DNA of 11,305 bases from Candidatus Avacholeplasma faecigallinarum (lineage in GTDB: Bacteria; Bacillota_I; Bacilli_A; Acholeplasmatales; Anaeroplasmataceae), in contig DVKU01000132.1 in the NCBI GenBank assembly GCA_018715825.1, forward strand, positions 1 through 11,305. Reading direction: 5' to 3'. This document shows, piece by piece, positions 6,137 through 11,305 of this stretch; position 1 is the stretch's first letter; each line of letters opens with the position of its first letter. A program made the position numbers and the translations under genes. Below the pieces are notes generated by a model. The model searched no databases, had not been told where the DNA came from, and was given only the letters and a program-made list of their open reading frames with translations.

Positions 6137-7724
6137 AAAAATTTTAATTAAATATTTATTTAGTAATAAGCTAATGCTTATTACTATTATCTTTATGATT
6201 ATTTTAGTTAGCGTATTAGGATTGTTACCAGCTCAATTGTTAAGAATTATTGTTGATGATATTATAAAAAATAATAAACAGTCAGTATTGATTTGGTTTG
6301 CCTTAGCCTATATGTTAACATATTTATTTTTAGGAGTTTGTGATTTTTTTAAAAATTGGCTTTTATTAAGGGCTAGTCAAAATTTCTTATGCAATCTCAA
6401 AATAAAAATGATTAAAAGAATTCACCAAATTCAATATGAAACATTAGTAGAATTAGATAGTGGCTCTTTGGAGGCCTATTTTACTAATGATGTGACCGCA
6501 ATAAATGAGCTTTTTACTAATGGTGTAATTGAAATTTTGACTAATATGCTAAAAATGATAGGTATTGTTGTCTCTATATTTATATATAGTTATGTGTTTG
6601 GAGGCATTGTTCTTTTAATTATTCCCATTTTAATATTGTTTACAGCTATAATTAGAAAAAGAATGTTAGCTGCCCAATTAAAGACTAAAAATTTAGAAGG
6701 TGATGTCAATAAGGTTTTATTAGAAACAGTTGAAAATATTGAGCCAGTTAAGGTTTATCGTTGTAATGATTATATAAAGAAAAGATATCAAAGAATATTA
6801 AAAAATCACTTTAAAGCTAATCAAGCTAGTAATTTTTATGATGCCATCTTTTCTCCAATTATGCAAATTTTAAGAAATGCTGTTGTGGCTGTAATCTTAA
6901 TTACTAGTGGACTAAATAGCTCTATTTTCAATATGAGTGTAGGTATGATCGTATCAGCAATAACTCTAATCACTGATTTATTTACACCGATTGAAAGCTT
7001 TACAATGGAAATTCAAACTATTCAAAAAAGCCTAGCTGCAGTCAAAAGAATAGATGGATTATTTAAATTGCCAATTGATGATACTAAACAAAATATAAAT
7101 CTTAATGGTGATTTAAATATAGTTTTTAAAAATGTTTCTTTTGGTTATAAAAGTGAAGATGTTATTTCTAATTTTTCATTAACAATCAAGCAAAACGACA
7201 AAATTGCTATTCAAGGACCATCAGGAAGTGGTAAGTCCACCTTATTGAAATTAGCTTTAGGAATATTAAAGCCAAATAGTGGTGAGGTTTTAATAAATAA
7301 TTTTCCTACCTACCTCATGGATGATAAAATGCGTATAAAGTATTTTCAGGTTATATATCAAGAGCCATTTTTTAGTGGTGGAAGTATTTATGAGGAATTA
7401 ACATTTAGAAATTCAGCTATTTCCAAACAAAAGGTTTATCAGGCCTTAGCTGATGTAGGATTAGACTATATTATGAACATAGATATTAAATTAAACAAAT
7501 CCGAGTATTCCTCTGGGGAGCTAGCTTTGTTTAATATAGCTAGAATATTAATTTTTGATAGTAGGGTTATTTTTTTAGATGAAATGAATGCTAAAATTGA
7601 TCCTTCAACTAGTAAAAAAATTATTAGCCTTATAAATAAATATTCTAAAGATAAAATTGTTATTTCGATAAATCATTACGGTGATACCCTAAATAACGCT
7701 AAAATTATTAACCTACAGCATTAA
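6126..7724 (+). CDS. ABC exporter half-transporter with a catalytic ATP site
   Basis: This is the partner of the preceding subunit, about 532 residues: six-helix exporter domain (about 1-310), then ATPase domain. Walker A is canonical (GPSGSGKST, 364-372), the Q-loop Gln is present (IYQEPFFSGGSI), Walker B ends in Asp485-Glu486 (FLDE) and the H-loop His is His517. Only the signature is changed, to SSGEL (462-466) instead of LSGGQ. In a head-to-tail dimer one site would join this Walker A/B with the partner's intact signature, giving one active and one dead ATP site. Starts at GTG 6117 and ATG 6120 are also in frame; ATG 6126 is preferred because GGTGA (6116-6120) lies five bases upstream. The gene overlaps the previous one by 11 bases, so translation is coupled. 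Confidence 0.85.
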   Translation: MTFKKILIKYLFSNKLMLITIIFMIILVSVLGLLPAQLLRIIVDDIIKNNKQSVLIWFALAYMLTYLFLGVCDFFKNWLLLRASQNFLCNLKIKMIKRIHQIQYETLVELDSGSLEAYFTNDVTAINELFTNGVIEILTNMLKMIGIVVSIFIYSYVFGGIVLLIIPILILFTAIIRKRMLAAQLKTKNLEGDVNKVLLETVENIEPVKVYRCNDYIKKRYQRILKNHFKANQASNFYDAIFSPIMQILRNAVVAVILITSGLNSSIFNMSVGMIVSAITLITDLFTPIESFTMEIQTIQKSLAAVKRIDGLFKLPIDDTKQNINLNGDLNIVFKNVSFGYKSEDVISNFSLTIKQNDKIAIQGPSGSGKSTLLKLALGILKPNSGEVLINNFPTYLMDDKMRIKYFQVIYQEPFFSGGSIYEELTFRNSAISKQKVYQALADVGLDYIMNIDIKLNKSEYSSGELALFNIARILIFDSRVIFLDEMNAKIDPSTSKKIISLINKYSKDKIVISINHYGDTLNNAKIINLQH

Positions 7725-7738
7725 TTTTGGCTGATTAT

Positions 7739-7767
7739 TTGACAATAACTATATTTTTTTATATAAA
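7739..7767 (+). promoter_or_regulatory. Sigma-A promoter of the Dabb gene
   Basis: TTGACA (7739-7744) and TATAAA (7762-7767) are 17 bases apart. No terminator is visible between the ABC gene and this promoter, so read-through from the exporter operon may add to expression. Confidence 0.75.
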
Positions 7768-7801
7768 TAAAGTAGGTTATAGTTTTTGTGGAGGTATATT
7801 T

Positions 7802-8101
7802 ATGGTTAAACATATTACAATGTATCAATTAAGTAATAAAAGTATGGAAGGTTTTGTTGTTGAGCAATTAAAAAAATTGGAAGAATGCCCATTAATAGTT
7901 AAAAACAGGATCTGTGTTTCTTTTGAAAAAAATTTACCAATAATTGGTAAGCCAATATTTGCTGATATTGTCTACATTGCCTATTTTTATGATGAGGATG
8001 GAGCAAAAATGTTTCCAATTTGTCAAGAGCATTTAGATTTAGTTGAAGAAATATCACCATATGTCGAAAATGTTATGTCTATAGATTTTATAGATGAATA
8101 A
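7802..8101 (+). CDS. Dabb-family (stress-responsive alpha/beta barrel) protein
   Basis: This 99-residue protein fits the Dabb family: an opening MVKHITMYQL strand, a first helix (KSMEGFVVEQLKKLEE), a middle strand with FADIVYIAYFYDEDGAKMF, then a helix HLDLVEEISPYVENV and a closing SIDF strand. The family folds as a dimeric ferredoxin-like barrel, seen in plant stress proteins and in bacterial proteins of varied or unknown function. Key family positions present are His4 and the EHLDLVEEISPYV helix. The ATG at 7802 is chosen because GGAGG (7790-7794) lies seven bases upstream; an in-frame TTG at 7727 would put the promoter inside the gene. It stands alone, with its own promoter and terminator. 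No catalytic residue can be assigned. Confidence 0.72.
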   Translation: MVKHITMYQLSNKSMEGFVVEQLKKLEECPLIVKNRICVSFEKNLPIIGKPIFADIVYIAYFYDEDGAKMFPICQEHLDLVEEISPYVENVMSIDFIDE

Positions 8102-8132
8102 AAAATGGCTATTTAAATAATAGCTATTTTTT
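8100..8132 (+). terminator. Rho-independent terminator after the Dabb gene
   Basis: A 14-bp stem (8100-8113 with 8119-8132, one G-T pair) ends in a run of six T. It overlaps the Dabb stop codon. Because the stem is flanked by A- and T-runs it could work in both directions. Confidence 0.75.
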
Positions 8133-8173
8133 ATGTAAACGTATAGCCTTATTAAAAAGCAGTAAATATATAA

Positions 8174-8202
8174 TTGTAAAAAGAAATTACTAATGATAGA
8201 AT
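8174..8202 (+). promoter_or_regulatory. Extended -10 promoter of the DUF1538-PII operon
   Basis: TTGTAA (8174-8179) is 17 bases from TAGAAT (8197-8202), which is preceded by TGA as in an extended -10 element. The leader would be about 17 bases, ending in the strong AAGGAGGA site (8213-8220). No clear operator palindrome is seen. Confidence 0.55.
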
Positions 8203-8225
8203 AACATACGATAAGGAGGATATAT

Positions 8226-9782
8226 ATGAAACTATTAAACACTTTAAAGGATACCTTTATATCATCTTTACCGTTACTTTTAATAATAATAGTATGTTTA
8301 TTAATAGCACCATTAGAAAATATAAATGACTACGGTAAACTAACTATTGGCTATGCTTCAGTAGTAATTGGTCAATCTTTATTTTTAGTAGGCTTAGAAA
8401 GCAGTATTTTACCAATTGGGCATTTAATAGGTGGAGCCTTTGCAAAATATAAAAAGACAATTGTTATTATTTTATTTGGTTTTGTATTTGGTCTTCTAGC
8501 AACAGTAGCAGAACCAGCTATCTCGGTTTTATCTAAGCAAGCTAATTTAATATTACCAGCTATAAATATGACACTATTTATTTGGGTAACATCAACTGGA
8601 ATAGGTATTTGTGTGGCTCTAGCTTTATATAGAATATTAAAAGATATAAATATTAAGTATATGTTTGGTGGATTATACATATTAGTATTTATTATTGTTT
8701 TATTTGCACCTAAGGAGTTTGTAGCCTTAGCATTTGATGCTAGTGGAGCTACAACAGGAGATGTATCAGTACCATTTATATTGGCTTTGGGTATGGGTAT
8801 TTCTATTACTTTTTCTAAAAATAAAACAAACGATGATTCATTTGGTATAATAGGAATAGCCTCTGTTGGACCAATTATATTTGTGCTATTGTATGGTATT
8901 ATCTTAAAAATTGCTAATAATGGTAGTTTACCTCCAGCAAACGATTATGATTTAAGCTCAAATTCAACACTTTTAGCTACTATAGTTGTAAACCTAAAGG
9001 ATGTGCTTTTAGCAATTTTACCTATAATATTAATTTCAATTCCTTTTCAAATATTTATGCTTAAAATTCCTAAAAAAGAATTTTTAAAAATGATTATAGG
9101 AGTAATTCCTGTTTATTTTGGTTTATTGATATTTTTATCAGGTATAGATTATGGATTTGGTTTTGCGGGTCAGCATATCGGTCAAGCCTTTTTTGATCAA
9201 AATAGGCCAAACGGATTCTACTGGCTTTTATTAATAGTAGGCTTTGTTCTTGGTGCTAGCATAACTCTATCTGAGCCAGCTGTTACTGTCTTGGCTAATC
9301 AGATAGAAGAACTTACTAATGGTCATATCAAAAATAAAACCATTAAAATTACTTTGGCAATAGGGATTGGTTTTGCCTCATTATTATCGATATTAAAAAT
9401 TATTACGCAAATAAATATACTATATTTTTTAATACCATTATATCTTTTATCATTAGTCATGATGATATTCACTCCTAAGATGTTTGTTGGCTTAGCATTT
9501 GATTCTGGTGGTGTTACAGGAGGAGCTTTAACTTCAGCCTTTTTGACACCACTAACCTTAGGTATTGCTCAAATGGTTTGTAAAAATATGGCCGGAGATG
9601 AATCTATTTTAACAAATGGCTTTGGCATTATTGCCTTTATTTCGGTAACACCATTAATAGCAATACAGTTATTAGGAATAGTTTATGATAGAGCTAATAA
9701 AAGCTCAAAAGCTTTGGGATTGCTTATTAAAAGTGAACTTGAGGAATTTTTACAAAATGCTCATACAAGGGAGGATTTATAA
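8226..9782 (+). CDS. DUF1538 membrane transporter, two fused repeats (UmpAB-like)
   Basis: This 518-residue integral membrane protein has about 12-14 helices and no signal peptide. It consists of two tandem repeats offset by about 254 residues: VAEPAISVL with Glu96-Pro97 matches LSEPAVTVL with Glu350-Pro351; LAFDASGATTGD with Asp171 matches LAFDSGGVTGGA with Asp426; and SFGIIGIASVGPI matches GFGIIAFISVTPL. DUF1538 proteins encoded as a pair (UmpA/UmpB) have been reported as a Na+(Li+,K+)/H+ antiporter in a halophile; I recall this and cannot check it here. The paired acidic residues in membrane helices fit cation transport. It leads an operon with two PII-like genes and overlaps the first by one base (TAATG). 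The ribosome binding site is AAGGAGGA. The substrate in this organism is inferred only. Confidence 0.85.
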   Translation: MKLLNTLKDTFISSLPLLLIIIVCLLIAPLENINDYGKLTIGYASVVIGQSLFLVGLESSILPIGHLIGGAFAKYKKTIVIILFGFVFGLLATVAEPAISVLSKQANLILPAINMTLFIWVTSTGIGICVALALYRILKDINIKYMFGGLYILVFIIVLFAPKEFVALAFDASGATTGDVSVPFILALGMGISITFSKNKTNDDSFGIIGIASVGPIIFVLLYGIILKIANNGSLPPANDYDLSSNSTLLATIVVNLKDVLLAILPIILISIPFQIFMLKIPKKEFLKMIIGVIPVYFGLLIFLSGIDYGFGFAGQHIGQAFFDQNRPNGFYWLLLIVGFVLGASITLSEPAVTVLANQIEELTNGHIKNKTIKITLAIGIGFASLLSILKIITQINILYFLIPLYLLSLVMMIFTPKMFVGLAFDSGGVTGGALTSAFLTPLTLGIAQMVCKNMAGDESILTNGFGIIAFISVTPLIAIQLLGIVYDRANKSSKALGLLIKSELEEFLQNAHTREDL

Positions 9783-10090
9783 TGCAGGATAATGATATTA
9801 TGTATTTTGTTATTATTGCTAATCGTAATGATAAGAAAAAGTATATTGAATTATTAAAAAAATATAAAGTTTTTGGAATAACAAGTCTATATGCCAATGG
9901 ATCATATAAGGCTAGTTATGTATCTAAAGCTTTGGGATTAAATGTGGAAAGAAAAAAAATACTTTTAGCATGCCTAGCTTACCACAAAGCCTGTCAGGAA
10001 TTAATTGATGTTTTAAATAAAGAATATAGCTTTGATAAGCTTAATACAGGAATTGCTTATAGTATAAGCTTAGAACAAATAGGATATTAG
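9782..10090 (+). CDS. PII-like protein, divergent
   Basis: A 102-residue protein begins in a TAATG overlap with DUF1538, after AAGGGAGG (9767-9774). It has the PII ferredoxin-like pattern: strand MYFVIIANR, helix KKKYIELLKKY, strand GITSLYANGSYK, a short loop in place of the T-loop, strand KKILLACLAY, helix HKACQELIDVLNKEY, and a last strand GIAYSISLEQIG. The GDGK-type B-loop of classical PII proteins is absent and the T-loop is short, without a uridylylation tyrosine in a recognisable context. It is more diverged than its neighbour. PII-type proteins bind a small molecule and then dock onto a transporter or enzyme; the likely partner is the DUF1538 protein. Confidence 0.7.
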   Translation: MQDNDIMYFVIIANRNDKKKYIELLKKYKVFGITSLYANGSYKASYVSKALGLNVERKKILLACLAYHKACQELIDVLNKEYSFDKLNTGIAYSISLEQIGY

Positions 10091-10100
10091 GAGGAAAAAT

Positions 10101-10403
10101 ATGACAAATTTAAAGGCCTTATATGTAATAGTTAATGCTGGATTTGCTTCTTTAGTTGTTGATTTAATTAGAGAATGTGGTGGAAGTGGGGCAACCATAT
10201 TAAACGCAAGAGGCTCATATGGTAAGTCTAAATCTATTTTAGGAATCACAATTGATAGTGAAAAGGAAATTGTTTTAAGTATTTTACCAAAAGAAATAGC
10301 TGATAAATCAGTTACTTTAATTAAGGAAAAAGCAGGAGTAGAAACAAATGCTCATGGCGTTTGTTATTATATGCCTGTAGAATTATCTACAATTAAAGGT
10401 TAA
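10101..10403 (+). CDS. PII-like protein (P-II family), second copy
   Basis: This 100-residue protein is clearly of the PII fold: strand KALYVIVNAGF, helix SLVVDLIRECG, then GSGATILNARGS (the GxxGaTxlxarG signature of the family), a short loop, strand EKEIVLSILP, helix EIADKSVTLIKEKAG and a closing segment NAHGVCYYMPVE. Instead of the B-loop glycines (GDGK) it has ETNAHGV, so classical ATP/2-oxoglutarate sensing is unlikely and the ligand is unknown. An AGGAGGA site (10089-10095) overlaps the stop of the previous gene. It ends the operon, four bases before a strong terminator. Like the first copy it is expected to form a trimer, possibly a mixed one, and to control the transporter. Confidence 0.82.
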   Translation: MTNLKALYVIVNAGFASLVVDLIRECGGSGATILNARGSYGKSKSILGITIDSEKEIVLSILPKEIADKSVTLIKEKAGVETNAHGVCYYMPVELSTIKG

Positions 10404-10406
10404 ATG

Positions 10407-10436
10407 GCATTTCGAGTTTTCGAAATGCTTTTTTTT
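10407..10436 (+). terminator. Rho-independent terminator of the DUF1538-PII operon
   Basis: GCATTTCGA (10407-10415) pairs with TCGAAATGC (10420-10428) around a GTTT loop, followed by eight T (10429-10436). It is one of the strongest terminators in the window and clearly ends the three-gene operon. Confidence 0.9.
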
Positions 10437-10450
10437 GGTAAAAATTTCAT

Positions 10451-10477
10451 TTGACAAAAGGATAATTATAGTATAAA
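10451..10477 (+). promoter_or_regulatory. Promoter of the heme/NO-like membrane operon
   Basis: A perfect TTGACA (10451-10456) is followed by TATAAA (10472-10477), but with a short 15-base spacer; TAAACT (10474-10479) gives 17 bases with a weaker box. The start of transcription would fall near 10484, directly before the first palindrome at 10487, so the promoter is probably repressed by the protein that binds there. Confidence 0.6.
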
Positions 10478-10486
10478 CTTATTATG

Positions 10487-10502
10487 GTTAGTTTAAACTA
10501 AC
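10487..10502. promoter_or_regulatory. Perfect 16-base palindrome, operator 1
   Basis: GTTAGTTTAAACTAAC is a perfect palindrome without spacer, at or just after the predicted transcription start. It shares 13 of 16 bases with the second site 34 bases downstream (centre to centre). The form suits a TetR- or MarR-type dimer. The regulator is not in the window. Confidence 0.7.
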
Positions 10503-10520
10503 TTTTAATTTTAAGAAATA

Positions 10521-10536
10521 ATTAGTCTACACTAAC
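10521..10536. promoter_or_regulatory. Second copy of the palindrome, operator 2
   Basis: ATTAGTCTACACTAAC keeps the TTAGT/ACTAA arms of operator 1, with three differences. It ends one base before the ribosome binding site (TGGAGA, 10537-10542), so a bound protein would sit directly in front of the gene. Confidence 0.65.
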
Positions 10537-10547
10537 TGGAGATTTTT

Positions 10548-10910
10548 ATGAAGAAGATATTTTGTTTTATTTTAGCAATATTATTTTTAATATGTATTGT
10601 TCCCTTTTTAACAGGGATGGTTATACATAAAATGGTTGGTTGTTTATTTTTAATTATGATAATAGTTCACTTAATAATATATAGAGCAAATATGAATTGG
10701 AAAAAATGGTTGTTTTTTATTTATTTGTTGTTAGTGTTCATATTAGGAATTATGGCCTTTAAAAATGATGCAATGATATTTAATATAGCCCATAAAACAA
10801 CTAGTATTTTATTAATTATATTTATTGTAATTCATTTTTATAGATACCATCGGAGGATAATGTATGAAAATAGAAAAGGAAAAAAGAATTGTAAAGCTTA
10901 TGATAAGTGA
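10548..10910 (+). CDS. Four-helix membrane protein with paired histidines (DUF4405/cytochrome b-like)
   Basis: This 120-residue protein has four membrane helices (about 5-23, 28-45, 54-71 and 83-98) and a basic tail. Helices 2 and 4 carry the same pattern, His-Lys-x12-His: His27/His41 and His82/His96, each pair 14 residues apart. That spacing is typical of b-type cytochromes that hold two hemes between helices, and the overall look resembles DUF4405-type proteins. Heme binding is inferred. The ATG follows TGGAGA (10537-10542). Its last 47 bases overlap the next gene. Together with the YgbA-like protein and DUF454 it suggests a role in heme, redox or nitric-oxide handling at the membrane. Confidence 0.65.
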   Translation: MKKIFCFILAILFLICIVPFLTGMVIHKMVGCLFLIMIIVHLIIYRANMNWKKWLFFIYLLLVFILGIMAFKNDAMIFNIAHKTTSILLIIFIVIHFYRYHRRIMYENRKGKKNCKAYDK

Positions 10911-11160
10911 GTATTCTAAAGGCCATGATAAAATTCCCTTAGAAGAAAACGAGCGATTAATACAGTTATTAAACTATGCGTATTTAAGATTAGACAAATG
11001 TCCTTTCCAAGATAAAAAGAAATTTTGTTCTAAATGTAAGATTCATTGCTATAAAAAGGATATGCAGAATCTTATGAAAGAAGTAATGCGATATAGTGGG
11101 CCAAGAATGCTATTTAAGCATCCTATATTATTATTTAAACACATATTTCAAAGGAGCTAA
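10864..11160 (+). CDS. YgbA-family protein (nitrous oxide-stimulated promoter family)
   Basis: This 98-residue soluble protein matches the family named for E. coli YgbA. The signature is a run around RLDKCPF (42-48), FCSKCKIHCYK (54-64) and VMRYSGPRMLFKHPILLFKH near the end. Four cysteines (46, 55, 58, 62; C-x8-C-x2-C-x3-C) could bind metal or an Fe-S cluster. Many family members, as I recall them, have a further CxxC near residues 30-34; here that segment is NERLIQLL without Cys. In E. coli ygbA is controlled by the NO sensor NsrR. The ATG at 10864 is fixed by GGAGGA (10852-10857). It overlaps the previous gene by 47 bases and precedes a DUF454 gene by three. Confidence 0.85.
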   Translation: MKIEKEKRIVKLMISEYSKGHDKIPLEENERLIQLLNYAYLRLDKCPFQDKKKFCSKCKIHCYKKDMQNLMKEVMRYSGPRMLFKHPILLFKHIFQRS

Positions 11161-11163
11161 TTT

Positions 11164-11305
11164 ATGAGAATTATATATTGTATTTTAGGATTTATTACCT
11201 TAGGCTTAGGTATCATAGGAGTAGTATTACCAATTATACCTACAGTACCATTTTTATTACTAACCTCATTTTTCTTTTCTAAGGGTAGTAAAAGATTTAA
11301 TGATT
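11164..11305 (+). CDS. DUF454 / YbaN-family membrane protein, 5' part
   Basis: Forty-seven codons are visible before the window ends. The sequence shows the DUF454 N-terminus: hydrophobic helix IIYCILGFITLGLGIIGVV, then LPIIPTVPFLLLTSFFFSKGS, matching the family's LPxLPTxPFLLLaa(F)F(f) motif, then RFND. Members are small inner-membrane proteins of unknown function (E. coli YbaN); some occur near heme uptake genes. The ribosome binding site AAGGAG (11151-11156) overlaps the end of the previous gene, so it belongs to the same operon. Confidence 0.85.
   Translation, partial: MRIIYCILGFITLGLGIIGVVLPIIPTVPFLLLTSFFFSKGSKRFND

Noticed and set aside
7727..7801. Longer N-terminus for the Dabb protein from a TTG start
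   Set aside because: The extra 25 residues have no ribosome binding site and contain the promoter; the ATG at 7802 has GGAGG at the right distance and begins with the family's MVKHI strand.
8054..8242. Minus-strand open frame across the Dabb-DUF1538 gap
   Set aside because: It runs through a terminator, a promoter and the start of the DUF1538 gene, and its Tyr/Ile-rich product is what AT-rich DNA gives by chance.
8372..8680. Minus-strand open frame of 102 codons inside the DUF1538 gene
   Set aside because: The plus strand carries a clear membrane protein with repeated motifs here; the reverse frame has no start signal of its own.
1..11305. CRISPR array, tRNA, rRNA, insertion sequence or attachment site
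   Set aside because: No spaced direct repeats, no cloverleaf or rRNA-like segments, and no transposase or integrase were seen on either strand.

Overview
The window is very AT-rich DNA with tightly packed genes, strong AGGAGG-type ribosome binding sites, near-consensus sigma-A promoters and short hairpin-plus-T-run terminators. TGG is used for Trp and no gene needs UGA read as Trp. This fits a low-GC Bacillota (Firmicutes), probably a gut-type Bacilli/Erysipelotrichia or clostridial lineage. The species cannot be fixed from the sequence. Nothing marks an integrated mobile element (no transposase, integrase or tRNA), although two genes at 3450-3934 belong to families common on phages and conjugative elements.

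Layout. (1) 1-1632: a minus-strand operon from a perfect-consensus promoter encodes a four-helix membrane protein, a two-helix membrane protein broken by an in-frame TAA, and a LURP-one/YxjI-like protein. It ends at a terminator that faces a plus-strand terminator from a gene left of the window. (2) 1633-1984: a non-coding AT-rich divergent region with one perfect palindrome and two hairpins. (3) 1985-3934: a DUF2130 coiled-coil/nuclease-like protein, a nucleoside 2-deoxyribosyltransferase-like protein and a DpnD/PcfM-like small protein, ended by a clear terminator. (4) 3996-7724: a MarR-type repressor and a heterodimeric ABC exporter. A perfect palindrome overlaps the -35 box, so the cassette is probably autoregulated. 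(5) 7739-8132: a single Dabb-family gene with its own promoter and terminator. (6) 8174-10436: a duplicated DUF1538 membrane transporter followed by two PII-like proteins. (7) 10451 to the end: a four-helix membrane protein with paired histidines (cytochrome b-like), a YgbA-family (nitric-oxide-associated) Cys protein and the start of a DUF454/YbaN protein, preceded by two related palindromes.

The most interesting unit is the DUF1538-PII-PII operon. DUF1538 proteins have been reported as a two-subunit cation/proton antiporter (UmpA/UmpB). Here both halves are in one polypeptide, followed by two divergent PII-fold proteins that lack the classical ATP-binding B-loop. This suggests an ion transporter gated by a pair of small-molecule sensors. 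Next are the heme/NO-like membrane operon with tandem operators, and the DUF2130/deoxyribosyltransferase/DpnD operon, which could be a nucleic-acid-directed defence or repair unit. All functional assignments come from family recognition by eye, without database searches.
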